64,000 nucleotides of DNA from Aphelocoma coerulescens (taxonomy: Eukaryota; Chordata; Aves; Passeriformes; Corvidae): positions 51,464,345 through 51,528,344 of the forward strand of contig NC_091015.1 of NCBI RefSeq assembly GCF_041296385.1, in the 5' to 3' direction. The notes beneath the pieces are model-generated. The model saw nothing but the letters and a program-made list of their open reading frames with translations. It ran no database searches and was not told the origin of the DNA. Of the stretch, positions 49,801-64,000 are shown piece after piece (the first letter of the stretch is position 1; each line of letters starts with the position of its first letter). The translations under genes were made by a program, and so were the position numbers.

Positions 49801-52800
49801 CTTTGGCATCTTGCTGGGATTTTATTGGGGTTGAAAGACAGAGCTTGTGAGTGTTTTATTAGCTGTTCCTTCACCTTTGAAGGGAACATCTATTGTTTAT
49901 TAGTTTAAGAGAAGCACAGACGATACATTGAGTTCTCGTTTAATAGCTTCCCCAGTGCTCCAACACAATGGCAACTTAATCTCAGTGTAGGGTCCTCTCT
50001 GGAGCTGGAGAGGATTCTAAAACCATGGAAAAAACCCCATGCAAACCTCCATCCCCTTGGGCAGGAGAAGCCTGTGACAGGAATGGTTGCAGAAGGGTTG
50101 CAGACACTGGTGGTGGGGGCCTGCAGAGTGTCAATTTTTACTAATAGCTGACTATGTAAAAAAAAATATGTCTGGGTCTCCTCATGGATAATTCACAAGC
50201 AGAAAATTAAACATTGTTTTGCTGGGAACATCTTGCCTTGTGTTTTTGTCACATGTATCTTGTGTATGTTGCCACCTGGAAGTTTAGCTGTCTGCATGTG
50301 TTTGGTACTGACATCTCTATAAAATCCAAGGAAAATAAGCTGTGAAGAGCCAGAGAGCTTTTAAAAGAGGAATGCTTTACAGAGGAAAAAAATACGGCAT
50401 TGAAAAGACATCCAGCAGATACTTCTTCTCTTGGGCTAGTTATGTTTTAAGATTTATTTGTTACAGGAGTAGTGAAGTTGGACCCAAGCTATTAATCCAA
50501 ACCAGGGGGAGAGTGTTCAGCTGAGAAATATTTTCCTACCTGCCAAACCCCCCAACATGTAGAAAAGCTGTTTCCCTGCTTGTGCAGTTGGGTTTAGCTG
50601 TGCTTTGTGTCTCAAGGGACCTATGATTTTTTAAATTTCTCAGTGGTATTTAATATTTAAATTCTCTTCCTGTGCAGAGGAAGAAAGAAAGGAGAAATGA
50701 TGGTGGTTGTGAGAAGGGCCACAGGTGAAGGATCTCATGGAGGGATGTAGGACAAAGCCAGCCTTGGTGAGGGCTCCCTGGGCTCCAGTAAGGTGTTGGC
50801 CCCAACGTCCTCCAGACAACACAGTCTTACCTGGACATAGGTGTGACCCCTCAGTCCCAGTATCCTCATAACTGAGACTGGGCTGAGCATCTGGGTTGGG
50901 GATAAGAATTTTGGGGGGAAGATTAGGGAATAGTAAGACTAATAGGACTTGAATGGAAGTATATGTTTGCCCCAGGATTTTCATTTTTTTGATTAACCTG
51001 GAAAAGCTGCAGCAGGCTCATTAGAAACCAGCTCAAGCATTGGTTTCATCTGCAGTCTCCTTTGCTCTTCTGGAGAGGGGGAGTTCCACCTTCTCCCCAC
51101 TCCAGCCTAATTCCACAAACACTACCTACAGAACAGAGATGGGTGTGTTTTTTAATGTTTAAGTTAACTATTTTTAAAATATTTATTCATTGTGCATCTG
51201 TTGGTGCCTCATTAGGATGTTGGTTGAATGAATGATTTAATCTTTATGGAAAAAAGCTGGGGAATATCTTCTCTTCCTGTCTGATATCTGAGTGCTAATT
51301 AAAATGAATCCCAGAACTGTGGGGGGCTTATGCAGTGCGGCCTGGGCTCTTCCCATTAGCTGGGTACCACACTACCCCTTATTAGCCCATTTTTACAAAT
51401 TAACTTTGATGCCCTTAGTTCCAGAATTGGCTCATCAGACACTTCATACCAGCCTCACGAAACCCAAACCTTTAGAGAGCTCCAGCCCAAGTACCTCCAT
51501 GAAGATACCATGCAGAACTCCCTGTGGGTGTGTAAGGGGTAGGAAGGTGGGAGACAAGGGGGTATTTCCTTTACTGATTCCCCATTAAATGGTTTCCACG
51601 CAAGCCATGCTGCTTTCGTGCCCTCACCCCATCCAATTAATTAATGTGTGGCCCAGCTGCAACCTCCACTGCACTGCAGAGGTGGGAGGAAAAACATTTT
51701 GAGCAAAATGAATGATTTTGTGTAAAATGAATGCCCTGACTCATGTGAACCAAGGATGCAGGTTTGCTTCTGCAGTGTGTCAGAAGATGCTGACAAGAGG
51801 CACCTTTCTTCTCCTGTACCCTTGCAAAAGCTTAAACTCGAATGCCATCACATTCAAAAAATTAATGGTTGCATCATTATAACCATTAGATTTGGGTTTT
51901 GATGAGCTGACAGGACTTGACTCGTCCCAGGATATGACTGCTCAAACCACCCTCTTGTGATGTGATAATACACAGTCTGGGAGGATGCTCTTCTTTTGTG
52001 TAAAATGGCAGGGGTGAGTCACCTGTGGGACAGCTGTGAGGAGCCATCCTGCCTGGCAAATCTCCTTTTTGAGGACGGAGGAGAAGGGGCAGAGATTTGT
52101 TTCAAAGCTTCCAGCAAGTAACACTGGGCTCTGTCTGCTCTGCCCCTGTGGGTTCCTCTGATGGGAGTCAAAACTTGGCAATGCCAACTAATAAATAACC
52201 ATGTTTTTAGAGGCTTTGCTAAGCTCTTTTTTGAAAAATAAGTCCACAGAGGCTGCGGATAAAAGAGCTGTATCTCCCCACGGACAGGCTGTGATCAGCC
52301 CTGCCATTGGTGCTCAGAGGGTATTGCTTTTTTAATAAACCAACATGATTTTATGGTATTGTTTTCATACAAGGAAGAAGAAAACAAATTATTGATCCTT
52401 TACTCACAAAGAAGTTGCTTTGCAGCCTCCCTGTAATACCAGCAATGATTTTGCAATATATAATGATTTGAAAAAAGGGACAAGGACAGTTCACCTGTAC
52501 CTGTGACCATCCTTGACAGTGTACTTTTATTATTGTGGGAATACATTGTTTGTCTTACAGAACTGTGTAAGGGCTGTACAAGATCAGACAGAGTCAGATC
52601 TTGTGCCATTTCCCTCCCTGGCTCTCTCCCCCACTGCCCACTGCAACCTACTGCAGCAGCCCTTGGAACACACGTGTTACCCACCAGGCAAGCCTGTAGC
52701 TGGTGTGAATCAGGCACTGGCAGCACCAGAGGAAACAGCAACTCCAACACCAGCGCCTCTGCAATCTGTGGCTTCACTTTTCATGGAGCAAAACTGGATC

Positions 52801-55800
52801 TTGGAGGTGCCTCAGTCCTGACTCAGTGGTGTCCTTCATTATGGGAGCCTCTGTGCCCATGCTGGATGCAGATACACTGCAGAGTGAGTGTGTTGGGGAG
52901 GGAGGTCAGCTGGGAGGCGAGAAACAGATCTGCACTTACCTGATCAATTCAGGCATGGCCTAAGCTGTTTTCCACCATCAGCCAGGAAATCTGTGAGAGG
53001 GGGAGAAACTGGATTTCAGCCTCCCTGGTATGAAGCTGGGGCCCTAATGACTAACCTGTCTCAGAAATGTAAATTTTGCAGAGTAGCTCCTGCAGACCTG
53101 GTTTGCAGCACTCAGCTGGAGACAGACCTCTCCCTGAGATTATTAAAATCTGATTTACAAGGCATGGTGGACAGATGGCATCTGTTTTCTGCAGTCAGTG
53201 GTCCCTACAGAATAAAAGAGGCAAACTTCAAGGCTGTAGCTCTGGAAAGACAGAGATATTATTGCCCATATCCATGCAGGTGCCTCCACTGACACATCTG
53301 CTCCCACCGAGCCAGGGCTTGAATCCACCAAGCCAGTAGATACCTGCTTACCCTCCTTCCTCTGCCTCTCAGCACCCAAATGTTCCCTATTTCCAAGCCC
53401 TTCGCCTGCCCCAAAACCCCTTAAGCTAATGTGAGGGCAAGCCAGGAGGTGGGCAAAAGCAGTTAAAACAGAAGACAGTGCCTGGCTGCTTTGTGGAGCA
53501 TGCAGGAGGCAGCTCCAGCAGGCAGGGGCAGGGAAGGGATGATGCTGCAGGCATAAAAAGGGCAGCCTCTACCTAGAGCAAACAAAACACCTCAGGAAGA
53601 TGAAATTTTTTAGAAGGGCAAGTGCAAAGGCATCACAAGGTGGGAAAGGAAGGGAAGGACTGAGCAGATTTTCTCTCTACACAGCCTGGGGCTGGGCTGG
53701 AGTGGAACCCCAGGACATGAAGGTAGCACACCCAGGGGCTATCACCACAGAAGCACGGCTGTGCCTTTAAGGAGCTTTTTTTCCCACCTCTGGAACTGTG
53801 ATCAGGCTTGAAAAGGCCATGACCAGCTGAAGTAGAGATATCTCCCACCTGTTGATTGTTTCCCATTTCTGGAAGAGGAGAAAAAATAAAGGCAGGGAAG
53901 AGGTTGCAGCTGATATGATGCCCCCAACAAGGGCACTGAGTGCTACCTTCCAGTTAGGCTCCTCAGCAAATTGCTCCAGCCTTCAGTAGAAGCCTTTGAT
54001 CTCTGCCCTCTTAGTTCACAACTTCGACTCAAATGGGCAGGATGAACTCTTCCTGAACACCGAATTATGGCTCTTTCCCTGTGATGCCATGTTTCATGCT
54101 CAGAGAGTAAAGCAGGAAGTGTCTGACCTAACCTGTCCATTCTGTGCATAGATGTTGTGCCACCTCTCCCCCACACTCCAAATCAAGTAAAACCTTGCTG
54201 AATTGGCTTAAATTTAATATAATCACCAATTCCCTGCTCCCAGACTATTTACCGTTGGCAAGGAGCAGAGCTGGCAGACTCCAGTGAACTGAATGAAAGC
54301 CATTAAAAAAGATTTGTCCCAATTGTGGCAAATCTCAGCTTCCTGGTATCTTGTTGGCACCTAGATGCGCTTCCTAGAAGCCAAAATCTGCAGCTCAGCT
54401 TATTAGATCCCTTTTTTCCCCCAAGATTTAACTCAGAGGAGCCAAGAACTTGTTTCAGGGAAGGTCAAGGCAATAAACCTCCAGTTGTTTATGTACATAA
54501 AGAGTCCTGGGATGTAACATGCTTTGCTTACTCCAAGCTTTCCCAGATGCCCAGAATGGGCAATTAAAATCAAACACCTGCAAAAATACAGCAACATTTA
54601 TAGTGTAGTCTGCTCCACTCTATCCACTCACCTCATCCTCAATAAAAACTCCATCCCTGCTTGGATATAGCCAAACATTAAATCCAAGGGAGCAAAACTC
54701 ACGCAAAAAGCAGGACTGGAAGAGGTGGTGCCGTGCCTGCTCAAGAAGGGAGCCTGGCCAGCAGCACCGTGGAGTCGTACTCACCTCTTGCCAGGGAAAT
54801 GCCCCTGCATGGGCACATCCTGTTCCATTTCTCTGCAGAGTCAGGACTTAGGCTCACTCTCTCTTGGGTCTTTCAAACCCTGTATCTGGTTTGAAACCCC
54901 ACCATATTCATCTGGCTGCACTGGGGACAGGATTCAACCATTGTCCATGGAGAATTTCTCTTTGCTTTCCCAGTGCTGAGCACCTAGTAAGAAAAAGTCT
55001 TCACCCACCCCTTTTAGGTGCTTCCTGAAGGCGTCACCATGCGCTGCCTCCTCCAGGCAGCCCCTATGCTGTGTTAATACCTCTGCAGATTGACATAATA
55101 GCTCCTGGTATGGGCAAGGAAACTCACGGATTGAAAGAAAAGAGTTGATGTCTCAGTCCTTCCTTCTGCTCACCTCTCCTACCACAGGAGTCTGCCTTCT
55201 GCCTGGTGATGCAGAGACATCACCAGTTACAGCCTTGCATCCCAAAAGGAAGTAAAATGGTGAGTCTGATTGCCTTGAAACTTGGACAGGGACTGAGGAG
55301 TGGAAAAAAGCTCATGTGGTATCCCAACCCAAGCCATGGTCAGAAGTTGGAGGCACATGCATTACCTCACCACCCCATGCATGGGGGCACGAGCAGCAGG
55401 GGGCTGTGGCTGGCAGCAGGGGGCCCCAGAAGAGTCAAGGGCAAGAAATCCCTTTGCACCCACGTCATCTCTTGGATTAGTGATGCTGGGTGTGGCCCAG
55501 GGGAATAAAAACTGGCTCAACTCAGAAGAGGAGAAAAAGTGAGGCTGGTCCTTCAGTGAAGGAGTGAAGCAAAAAACCTGGGGAAATCCCCAAGGACCAC
55601 ATGGTGATAGTCTGGGGATAGAAAACTACTCCTTTCTGGGAGAGGCTGTTCCCGTCTTTGCCTTGTCTTGCTTACAAACCAGTGGATTTCAAAGCCCCAG
55701 AGCATGGTTGGATTTGTGTTTTCTGCCAGTTGGATGCGCACAGCTCTAAGAGATGTATCTTTTTAAAATCCATCCCAGGGACAGCTGCACAGCCCATTCA

Positions 55801-57659
55801 AAATGTCCTGAACTTTATGAGTTCTCTGGAACAGAGACAATCCTACCAAAGCAGCAGCTATCCTAAGTAGCTCTAGGGAAAAACTCCTGGACTGGACCAC
55901 CATTTGAGATCTTCAGTCCAAAAATCCTGTGGGTGCTGTGCACCTGGGTCCACACTTGGGTGGGAAGAGCCCTGGGTGCTGTGGCATTTCGTTCTTCAAG
56001 CAGCTGCTTGCTCTGCCTTGCTCCCAGCATGGAGCAATGCTCTGCTTCCACAAATCTAGATTTCTGTTGGAGTCATGGGGCGGGGGGAAAGGTGGTGCTG
56101 GTGAAGAGATATAAAGTACAGCTGGGCAGATTAGGCTACAGAGGAATTAGGGCATTAATGATGCTTTAGCAGCTTGAAATCAGCCAGTCCAGAGATGAAA
56201 CTTTTAAGACGCTCTTGGCAAGCACTGGGAAAAGACAGCCTGTCGAGCCAATGCCACCTGCTGGAGACAGCACTCGGAGACCAAGACTCATGGCACCAGT
56301 TAAACTCATGTTTCTTAGTCGTCCTTGCACCCAAAATCCCTGTTCTGAAGCTTGAAAACCTGAGCCCATGCCTGGCCGGGCAGAGACCTTTGGGAACCCA
56401 CAAGCACAGCCCCTCTGCCATCCCCAGGAATGTTTCCTTTCTCCCAGGTTTCCTATCTCCTTTTTTCCATTTGCCTTATCTGACAGGTAATTACTCTTCC
56501 AGAGGTAATTGCTGCAGGAGCCATATGGGATCCATAAGCTGCTAAAGCTGGGGGATTTTTTACAAAGAATCATAAGACCTGTACATTATTGATGTTGATA
56601 TTGGCACGATTATCACTGGTGTAAAAGCAGCCAAAATTGCCAAAACAGGTTGCAGAAATGGTTACAGCAATGCAGACATGGAGACAAGGTTATAATCTCT
56701 GAAGTCTTAGGGGTTTTTAATTGGGAGGAAATCATATGTTCACAAGCTCAAATGAGAGAGTTACAGAATAAACACAGACCTAAAGGGAGGAAATGAGGAG
56801 GGAGGTGAAGCTTCAGTGTGGGGACCACCCCACTGGGATTTGGGAAGCAGCCACTGACAATGAGGCAGACCCGGGGGGGGGGCTCAGCACTTACCTGTGT
56901 GTGTACATGGTGGTTATCTAATAAGCCATTTCTTGAGCTCCACCAATACTGCTACTTATATCATAAATTCAATGATCTTCACTTTACTGGCCATTAATCT
57001 GCTTCTTTTCCTGACAATTTTATACTCTTTTGATAAACTGTTTGTCTAACTGCATGGAAGAAACAATGTCAAGAGCTGTACCTTAGGCGTTTGCCCAGCT
57101 AATGAAGAAAATCCATCACAAGGAGAGTTTATCTATTGCTTTGCTGGATGTAAATAAAACATCAGGCTAATTTACTTCCATTAATCTCAAAGACCGTTGC
57201 TACAACAATAGTCCTATGTCAGAGCAGACTTTTTTTCCCTTTTTCACATAAATATTTAAGTAAGTACTGAAAGCATAAATAAATTGCTTTCTAAAAGCCA
57301 GATTATTTTTATATCCAGAGATTTAACAATAAATTTGGATTTACTTGCTAGCTCTTGCCTTTCAGGCAGCAGTCAGCCCACTGAGCGCAGCACGGGGATG
57401 CTTAGGTGGGTTTTGCAGAGCATCTTGTGGGGTCTCTGCGTGTCACCTGTGACAACCCACCCTTAAGGGCAAGGAAGCACAAGGGTGGGTCATCATCTCA
57501 CGCCTGAGTGCCACCCCACTGGTGTCATCCCTGACCACTGCATGGGTTCAGTGAGTGCTGGGGCTGCTCTGTGAGGTCCATATAGAGCTGCAGAAAAGGC
57601 TATTTAGTGTCCTGTATCCAGCTCAAGAAGCGGCCCTTAAATGCAGCAAATGGGCATTT

Positions 57660-57760
57660 AGTTTATGGAGGGTGAGGCCAGCAAAGCACTGGAGCAGGCT
57701 GCTGGGGGTGCCCGGGGATCACCAGCTTTGGGGGGGTTAAGATCAGGCTGCACAGGAGCA
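57660..57760 (+). mobile_element. Possible degenerate CR1 3' fragment
   Basis: AGCACTGGAGCAGGCTGC, then GGGGATCACCAGCTTTGGGG and a GGTTAAGATCAGGCTGCA run, recall the CR1 block GGAACAGGCTGCCCAGGG with its following TCACCATCCCTGGAGG. The match is partial and no tail is present. It may be an old CR1 piece just upstream of the clearer copy, or chance similarity. Confidence 0.3.
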
Positions 57761-57919
57761 GTGACACAGCGTGTTTGCCTGCGCACGTGTGAGGGTCTGT
57801 GCTCGGCCGGTTGGAGCCAATCTGGCCCCTGCCTTCCAACCCCCAGCCCCATTTTCTGCCAGCTGAAGGGCTGTGCACAGCCAGGGAGATGTTAAACATG
57901 GATCATGGTACTCGGATCA

Positions 57920-58186
57920 CTGCGGAATGAAGGACACAGTCTTAAGCTGTGCCAAGGGAAATATTGGTTGGATATCAGGAAAAAGTTTTTCACGGAAAGA
58001 GTGGTGAAGTACTGGAATTGTCTGCCCAGGGAGGTGGTGGAATCACCATCCCTGGATGTGTTTAAAAAAAGGTTGGATGTGGCACTCAGTGCCATGGTTT
58101 AGTTGAGGTGTTAGGACATGGGTTGGACTCGATGATCTTAGAGGTCTCTTCTAACCTGGTGATTCTGTGATTCTGTGATCCTGTGA
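57920..58186 (+). mobile_element. CR1 LINE, 5'-truncated 3' end with GATTCTGT tail
   Basis: The conserved blocks TTGGTTGGATATCAGGAAAA near 57964, TTTTTCACGGAAAGAGTGGT near 57986, CTGCCCAGGGAGGTGGTGGA near 58021, CACCATCCCTGGATGTGTTT near 58044, and GGGTTGGACTCGATGATCTT near 58120 are in canonical order. The element ends in GATTCTGTGATTCTGTGATC. The tail is GATTCTGT, unlike the ATTCTATG tail of the intronic copy at 17411, which suggests a different subfamily. The left edge is approximate. It lies in the + orientation, 3' to GASK1A. Confidence 0.92.
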
Positions 58187-58520
58187 AGGAGTTCCCTCCT
58201 GGTGGAGCTCTGTGGAGGTGCATGCCCATGCTCCCAAATGCTGTTCTCAGAGCACATTCCCATGGTGCCAAGGGTGAGCAGGAGGGTGCTGCAGGGATTT
58301 CCCCCGCCAAGGAGCCCATGTTTCTCCAGTGCTTTTTCCTTTGCTTAGCTGCTGCTGTCACTGCCTTCTTAAAGACAAAGCCATCCTGCAGCCGGTTTGG
58401 ACAATCTTTTTTTGTGACCACACCTCAACACAATCCATGATGATGTGCAGTAAAATTTGGTAAAACAGCATCCTTGCTCAGATGAAATCTTGTTTGTCAA
58501 GCATGGCCCCACATGAATAT

Positions 58521-58543
58521 TTATAACTATAAAGTAGTTATAA
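58521..58543. repeat. Perfect 9-bp inverted repeat, 5-base loop
   Basis: TTATAACTA (58521-58529) and TAGTTATAA (58535-58543) are exact reverse complements around TAAAG. It is AT-rich and may be chance. Confidence 0.8.
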
Positions 58544-59856
58544 CCACAAAAGTAAGTTTATCATAGGAAATACGACATGTTGATAGCTGGAGCAAACCAA
58601 ACCCAACACAACGTGGTAAAGGCTGACACAAGCAGTCCACAGGATTCCTCTGAACAGCCATGACCGCCGTGCAGAGCCTGTGCTGGTTACATAGGCAAGC
58701 CCATGGAAAAAATGGACTAATTAGAGAAGATTAATGATCAGTCTCAGCAAGATCTTGGCTTTTGCTTCTCTCATTTATCCGTACATGGCTCTTTGTTAAA
58801 TCACGAGGGATTTTTATTCACATGTATTACTGCTTACAGATGTTCCCACACGTGTTTAGCCAGCAAACTCATGTTACAACTAAAGAAACGCAAAAAAAAG
58901 CCCCACTACTTTGTGCAATGTTAAGGCTGAGCAGATGCAACCAGAGGCAAGGCAAAAGCTGTTGGTCCAGCACAGCAAAGTCCACAGCTTTGGCCACTGC
59001 GCAGACCCTCCACCTGTCTCTTGATTCTTGCTGAGGACTTGGCTTACATGGGATGAAAACCACACTTTTAATGAAATGTCTCCCTTTAATGAGAAAAAAA
59101 CAACTCTGACTGATGCTGCACATCCTAACTAATGCTCTTGTTACCTCACAGTTTTTCACAGCATATTTTTTTGATTTAATCATGTTATATTTTGTATCCT
59201 TTACTCTTACACAGCCATGCCTGGGTATGGTTTTTCATAGGACCCAGGATGAGTTATTTTGTTCTCTTCCAAGCTTACAAGCTAAGCTCACCTCCCAGGT
59301 AATAAATCCCCACAATTCAGGCTTTACCGGGGCTTCCATGACCCATCCATCCCATGGTGCAGCAAATGGGATGATAACTCACAGGGTGGAGAGAGTGCTG
59401 GGGGAAAGGCTCTCCCTGGATAATTGGAGGGCAGGGCTCCAGGAACAAGCTGATGGCACTTTGGATGCTGCTGTGCCTGTGATGCTGAGTGCTGATGCTT
59501 CCTGAGAGCACTCATGCCTGCTTGTTGATTCATCTCACCCACATCTTGCTTCACCCTCTCTTCAGCAAGAGGGAAAAGAAGGAAAAAAGGTAATTGATTG
59601 TGCTTATCAGCATGGGTGTTAAAGCATCCCCTTGCAGGCTCTCAAATTGACGTAGTGCTGAGAAGGATGGAGCAGGGAAGGTACCCATACCCAGCTTTTC
59701 CACTCCCACTGCATGGGTGGCCGTGTTCTCCAAAGCTATTGCAATGGGACAGCTGCACCATGGTGCAGCTAGGCACCCATGCCAGTCTCACTGACACTTT
59801 CCAAAGGCACAAGTGAATCTGAGTGCCTGAAGCATGGAAGTTCTGCCTGTAACACT

Positions 59857-59910
59857 GGAGAAATGGAGAAGTGGAGAAATGGAGAAATGGAGAAATGGAG
59901 AAATGGAGGG
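59857..59910. repeat. Tandem GGAGAAAT units, six copies plus a partial
   Basis: Eight-base units GGAGAAAT run from 59857 to 59904 with one variant unit, GGAGAAGT, in second place. A partial GGAGGG follows. It is a purine-rich minisatellite, probably length-variable. Confidence 0.9.
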
Positions 59911-61199
59911 CTGCTCCCAGAGGCCCCTTTAAAAAGCCTCCTGGTGGCAAACCATAAACCCACAGGCCAGGAACTGACTGCTCCGGGCATGCAAACACTA
60001 GCTGCATGCATCAGGTGGGAAACACTGCAGGGAATGATAGAGCCCATCCCGGCATCTTTTTTCCTCCTGTTCATTTTGATTTTGAATTATCTCTCAGCCC
60101 TGGCACTTGAGGACCTGCCTAGCTGGGATGCTGCTGTGCTTTATCACAGCAGGCTGCTGGGCAAGAGCCTGAGGGGTGACAGGAGCCGGATGGGCTCTGC
60201 CGGAGGTGCCAGCATGCTCAGAAAGCATTTTGCACTCGACTGCCTTCTGTTAAAATAGCCTGGCATTTTTGTTAAAACATTTTTCTGCAATCCTGGGGAA
60301 GAGTTAAGTGCAATTATGCCCAAGAGAGCAGCCAGGAGTGCTTTTCAGAAGTGGGGTAGTTTTGCCTTTCATCCCCTGACAGCAAAGGGAAAGGGTGAAT
60401 GAGAGATTTAAGTCTCCAAATCCAACATTGAGAGCATGCCTTGGCAGCAGCCCAGGCCCACCAGGGTACATGCATGGATCATGGCATATGGCACACGGCA
60501 CACGGCTACCAGGGATGGTACCATGGGCTACATGAGGGCAGCTGCTGGCCAGTGCTGCTGAGCTCCAGGGTCCTGCCTAGTCTAGCTTCAGGCAGTGGCT
60601 CACACTCTCCCCCTGCAGAAGAGGAGATGTGTGCCTGGGAGTAAGGCAGAGCTCAGCTCTAGTGTCTTGTCTTTGCTTAATCCACTTAGAAAGCTCCCCT
60701 CTGCTTTCCCCCTGCCTCTCTGCCTGGGATGTTTTGGAAATAGTGAAGGCATCATGAAAAAGCCCAGTACAAACCTGGAAAGGCTGCCAGTGACTTCTTC
60801 CACTGCTTCTTTAACTCTTCCCAGGGTCCCTGCCAGCTGTTCAACTGTCCAAGCCTCCAGCTTTCACAGTTGCTGTGTGTTTGTGTGTGAGTGAAGGCGC
60901 CCAAAAAACCTCATGGATGTGCCCTTCCTTTGAAAATCCATGCTGAGACCATAACTTGATGAGTGTTGCCTTTCTCAAGCAGTTGTGGGTTGTCTTAGGA
61001 GACATCTCCTCCCCATCTTTCCTACTCCCTGTGATTCCATCTGCTTCTCCAGAGCATCCTACAAGGTGGGGGGGGAAACACCTTGCGGAGAGCCAAGCAC
61101 CAGCACGGAGCCTCACAACATCCATGCCGAGGGCACGAGGTCCATCCATGGCTAATGGGATGTGCAAGGCAGGCACTCTGAGCCGCCTGGATGGTCGGT

Positions 61200-61410
61200 T
61201 CAGCGCGGCGAGTCCTCAAACAGCGTCAGGTTGTGCTGCCGGATGTGGCGGAGCAGGACGCGTGCCCGCCTGTCAATGGTGCGGAGCAGGGGTCTCAGCC
61301 CCTCGGCGCCGCCCTGACTCTCCCAGAGCTCCCGGTCCAGGCGCAGCGACTCCAGCAGAAGGCTCTGCAGTCTGCCTGACCGCAGTGTGGCCACCGCCGC
61401 CGCTGGGAAG
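61200..61410 (-). CDS. GASK1A: GASK1A last coding exon (C-terminus)
   Basis: Golgi-associated kinase 1A (FAM198A) belongs to the four-jointed/FAM20-related secretory kinase-like family. It is a type II Golgi membrane protein that is also cleaved and secreted; no substrate is firmly established. This exon follows a CTCCACTGCAG acceptor and encodes one split-codon Ser plus 69 residues, ending with TGA at 61202-61200. Its first base completes the AG carried over from the preceding exon, so phase agrees. Conserved family text includes LWESQGG and HIRQHNLTLFEDSP, with one potential glycosylation site at NLT. The many Arg and Leu residues are GC-rich in codon use, unlike the surrounding DNA. Paralogue GASK1B was considered, but the location next to POMGNT2 and the C-terminal text favour GASK1A. 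Confidence 0.92.
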
Positions 61411-61959
61411 CTGCAGTGGAGAAGCAGAGGAGACAGGGAGGGAAGGGGTTATCCGGGGAAGGCTGAGCAGAGAGGAAGGGAGCAGGGGGGCACTCAAGCA
61501 AAGATGCTTCAAGGGGAAATGCACATCTACCCAGAGGAACGCAGGATGAGGAGCCTCCTGATTAAAACTCTGCCCATGGTGAGCACAGACACAGATCCAA
61601 ATAAATTCCAAATCAAGAGGCCTCTAGCATGCCAAAATGCCTCATGGGCAATGGCGCAAGAAATGCTGAAATACCTGATTATTCATTATTTTTGTGCAGC
61701 TGCCAATTAAAGAGGGGAAATAGGCTTTGGAGCCTGCCATCAGCCATCCAGAGCAGGATAAAGAGTTAGTCTCAGGGCAGGGGCACATGGGATGTTTTTG
61801 TGGGCCTACCCTCCCACCCTGTTCTGGGTGGGAGGTGGCCCTGATTCACAGGGATGGCCCACCAGGGCAGCCAGGAGCGGCAAGAAGGTGAGAACACACA
61901 GGGCTGCTGGACATCCCGTGTGTGCCAGCTCAGCCCTTGCCCAGCACTGCACATTGCTA

Positions 61960-62094
<135 letters not shown>

Positions 62095-62304
62095 TTACTG
62101 CAGAGAGCCACCAATGTGGGGGTTTAGGCTGCTTCTTAATGCAGTGAGAAAGCCTGAGAGCATCTGGGGGAAAGCAGATGCCAAAGTCTAGGTCTCTCCA
62201 TGCCCAGGCACACCTCCCACCAGGGACCCAGCATCACCATGGGACCTACATTCCCTTTGCTACCACCTCAGCCCTGCAAGTGCCTCCCAGGCACTTTCAT
62301 GTTA

Positions 62305-64000
<1,696 letters not shown>

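Larger units (their letters stand above)
40821..57919. other. Intergenic DNA between POMGNT2 and GASK1A
   Basis: I recognise no gene in this 17-kb stretch. Open frames are short or shared by several frames at once. The region 48883-49486 has two plus-strand frames open for about 190 codons each with no known domain. A CA-rich simple repeat lies at 46797-46842 and a G9 run near 56874. No LTR or clear CR1 was recognised until the copy near 57920, apart from a doubtful CR1-like fragment at about 57660-57760. Confidence 0.55.
58187..61199. other. DNA downstream of GASK1A, including its 3'UTR
   Basis: The minus-strand 3'UTR of GASK1A must start at 61199 and run leftward for an unknown distance. 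I did not find a convincing poly(A) signal close by. Reverse-strand ATTAAA (TTTAAT) occurs near 59066 and 59088 but cannot be assigned. Otherwise the stretch holds a 9-bp hairpin at 58521-58543, a GGAGAAAT minisatellite at 59857-59910 and unique DNA. Confidence 0.5.

Noticed and set aside
60956..61549. Plus-strand frame of 197 codons
   Set aside because: It runs antisense across the GASK1A last exon, whose sense frame matches the family and the splice phase.

Overview
The window looks like nuclear DNA from a bird. It is gene-poor, its genes have introns, and it carries CR1 non-LTR retrotransposon 3' ends whose tails are the 8-bp ATTCTATG or GATTCTGT repeats typical of sauropsid (especially avian) CR1. 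It also holds short retroviral-type solo LTRs. Nothing bacterial is present: no operons, Shine-Dalgarno-driven genes or CRISPR arrays. The exact species cannot be read from the sequence.

Two protein-coding genes can be supported. POMGNT2 lies on the + strand. A GC-rich CpG-island promoter (about 7480-8135) contains NRF1-like and ZNF143-like motifs and an excellent splice donor (exon end 7850). A roughly 30.6-kb intron follows, ending at a clear acceptor (38490-38491). The whole protein is encoded in one exon (38584-40320, 578 aa), with an ATTAAA poly(A) signal at 40788. GASK1A (FAM198A) lies on the - strand and is partial. Its last three coding exons (62463-62341, 62064-61961, 61410-61200) join in phase to encode 145 C-terminal residues. 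Its large 5' coding exon is beyond the right edge. The two genes point toward each other across about 20 kb, the same arrangement I recall for human 3p22.1.

Region by region: 1-7042 is upstream non-coding DNA with one exact 38-bp tandem duplication. A CR1 copy (about 7043-7427) abuts the CpG island, which spans 7480-8135. The inferred POMGNT2 intron (7851-38491) contains a poly-C tract, a perfect 13-bp hairpin, a CR1 copy (17411-18055), a minus-oriented LTR with a recognisable promoter (20113-20794), two related short LTRs (25073-25366 and 34230-34538) and a CR1 tail fragment. The POMGNT2 exon and 3'UTR span 38492 to about 40820. The intergenic DNA up to about 61200 holds a third CR1 copy (about 57920-58186) and some short minisatellites. 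The partial GASK1A gene follows, and its upstream intron carries a 7-bp AT-rich minisatellite (63484-63574).

The two genes work in neighbouring parts of the secretory pathway. POMGNT2 is an ER O-mannose beta-1,4-GlcNAc transferase acting on alpha-dystroglycan, and GASK1A is a Golgi-associated, secreted kinase-like protein. Nothing here links them functionally beyond conserved adjacency. I found no novel multi-gene system. The points most worth checking are the intronic LTRs, one with its own antisense promoter, and a strong upstream ORF next to the POMGNT2 start.
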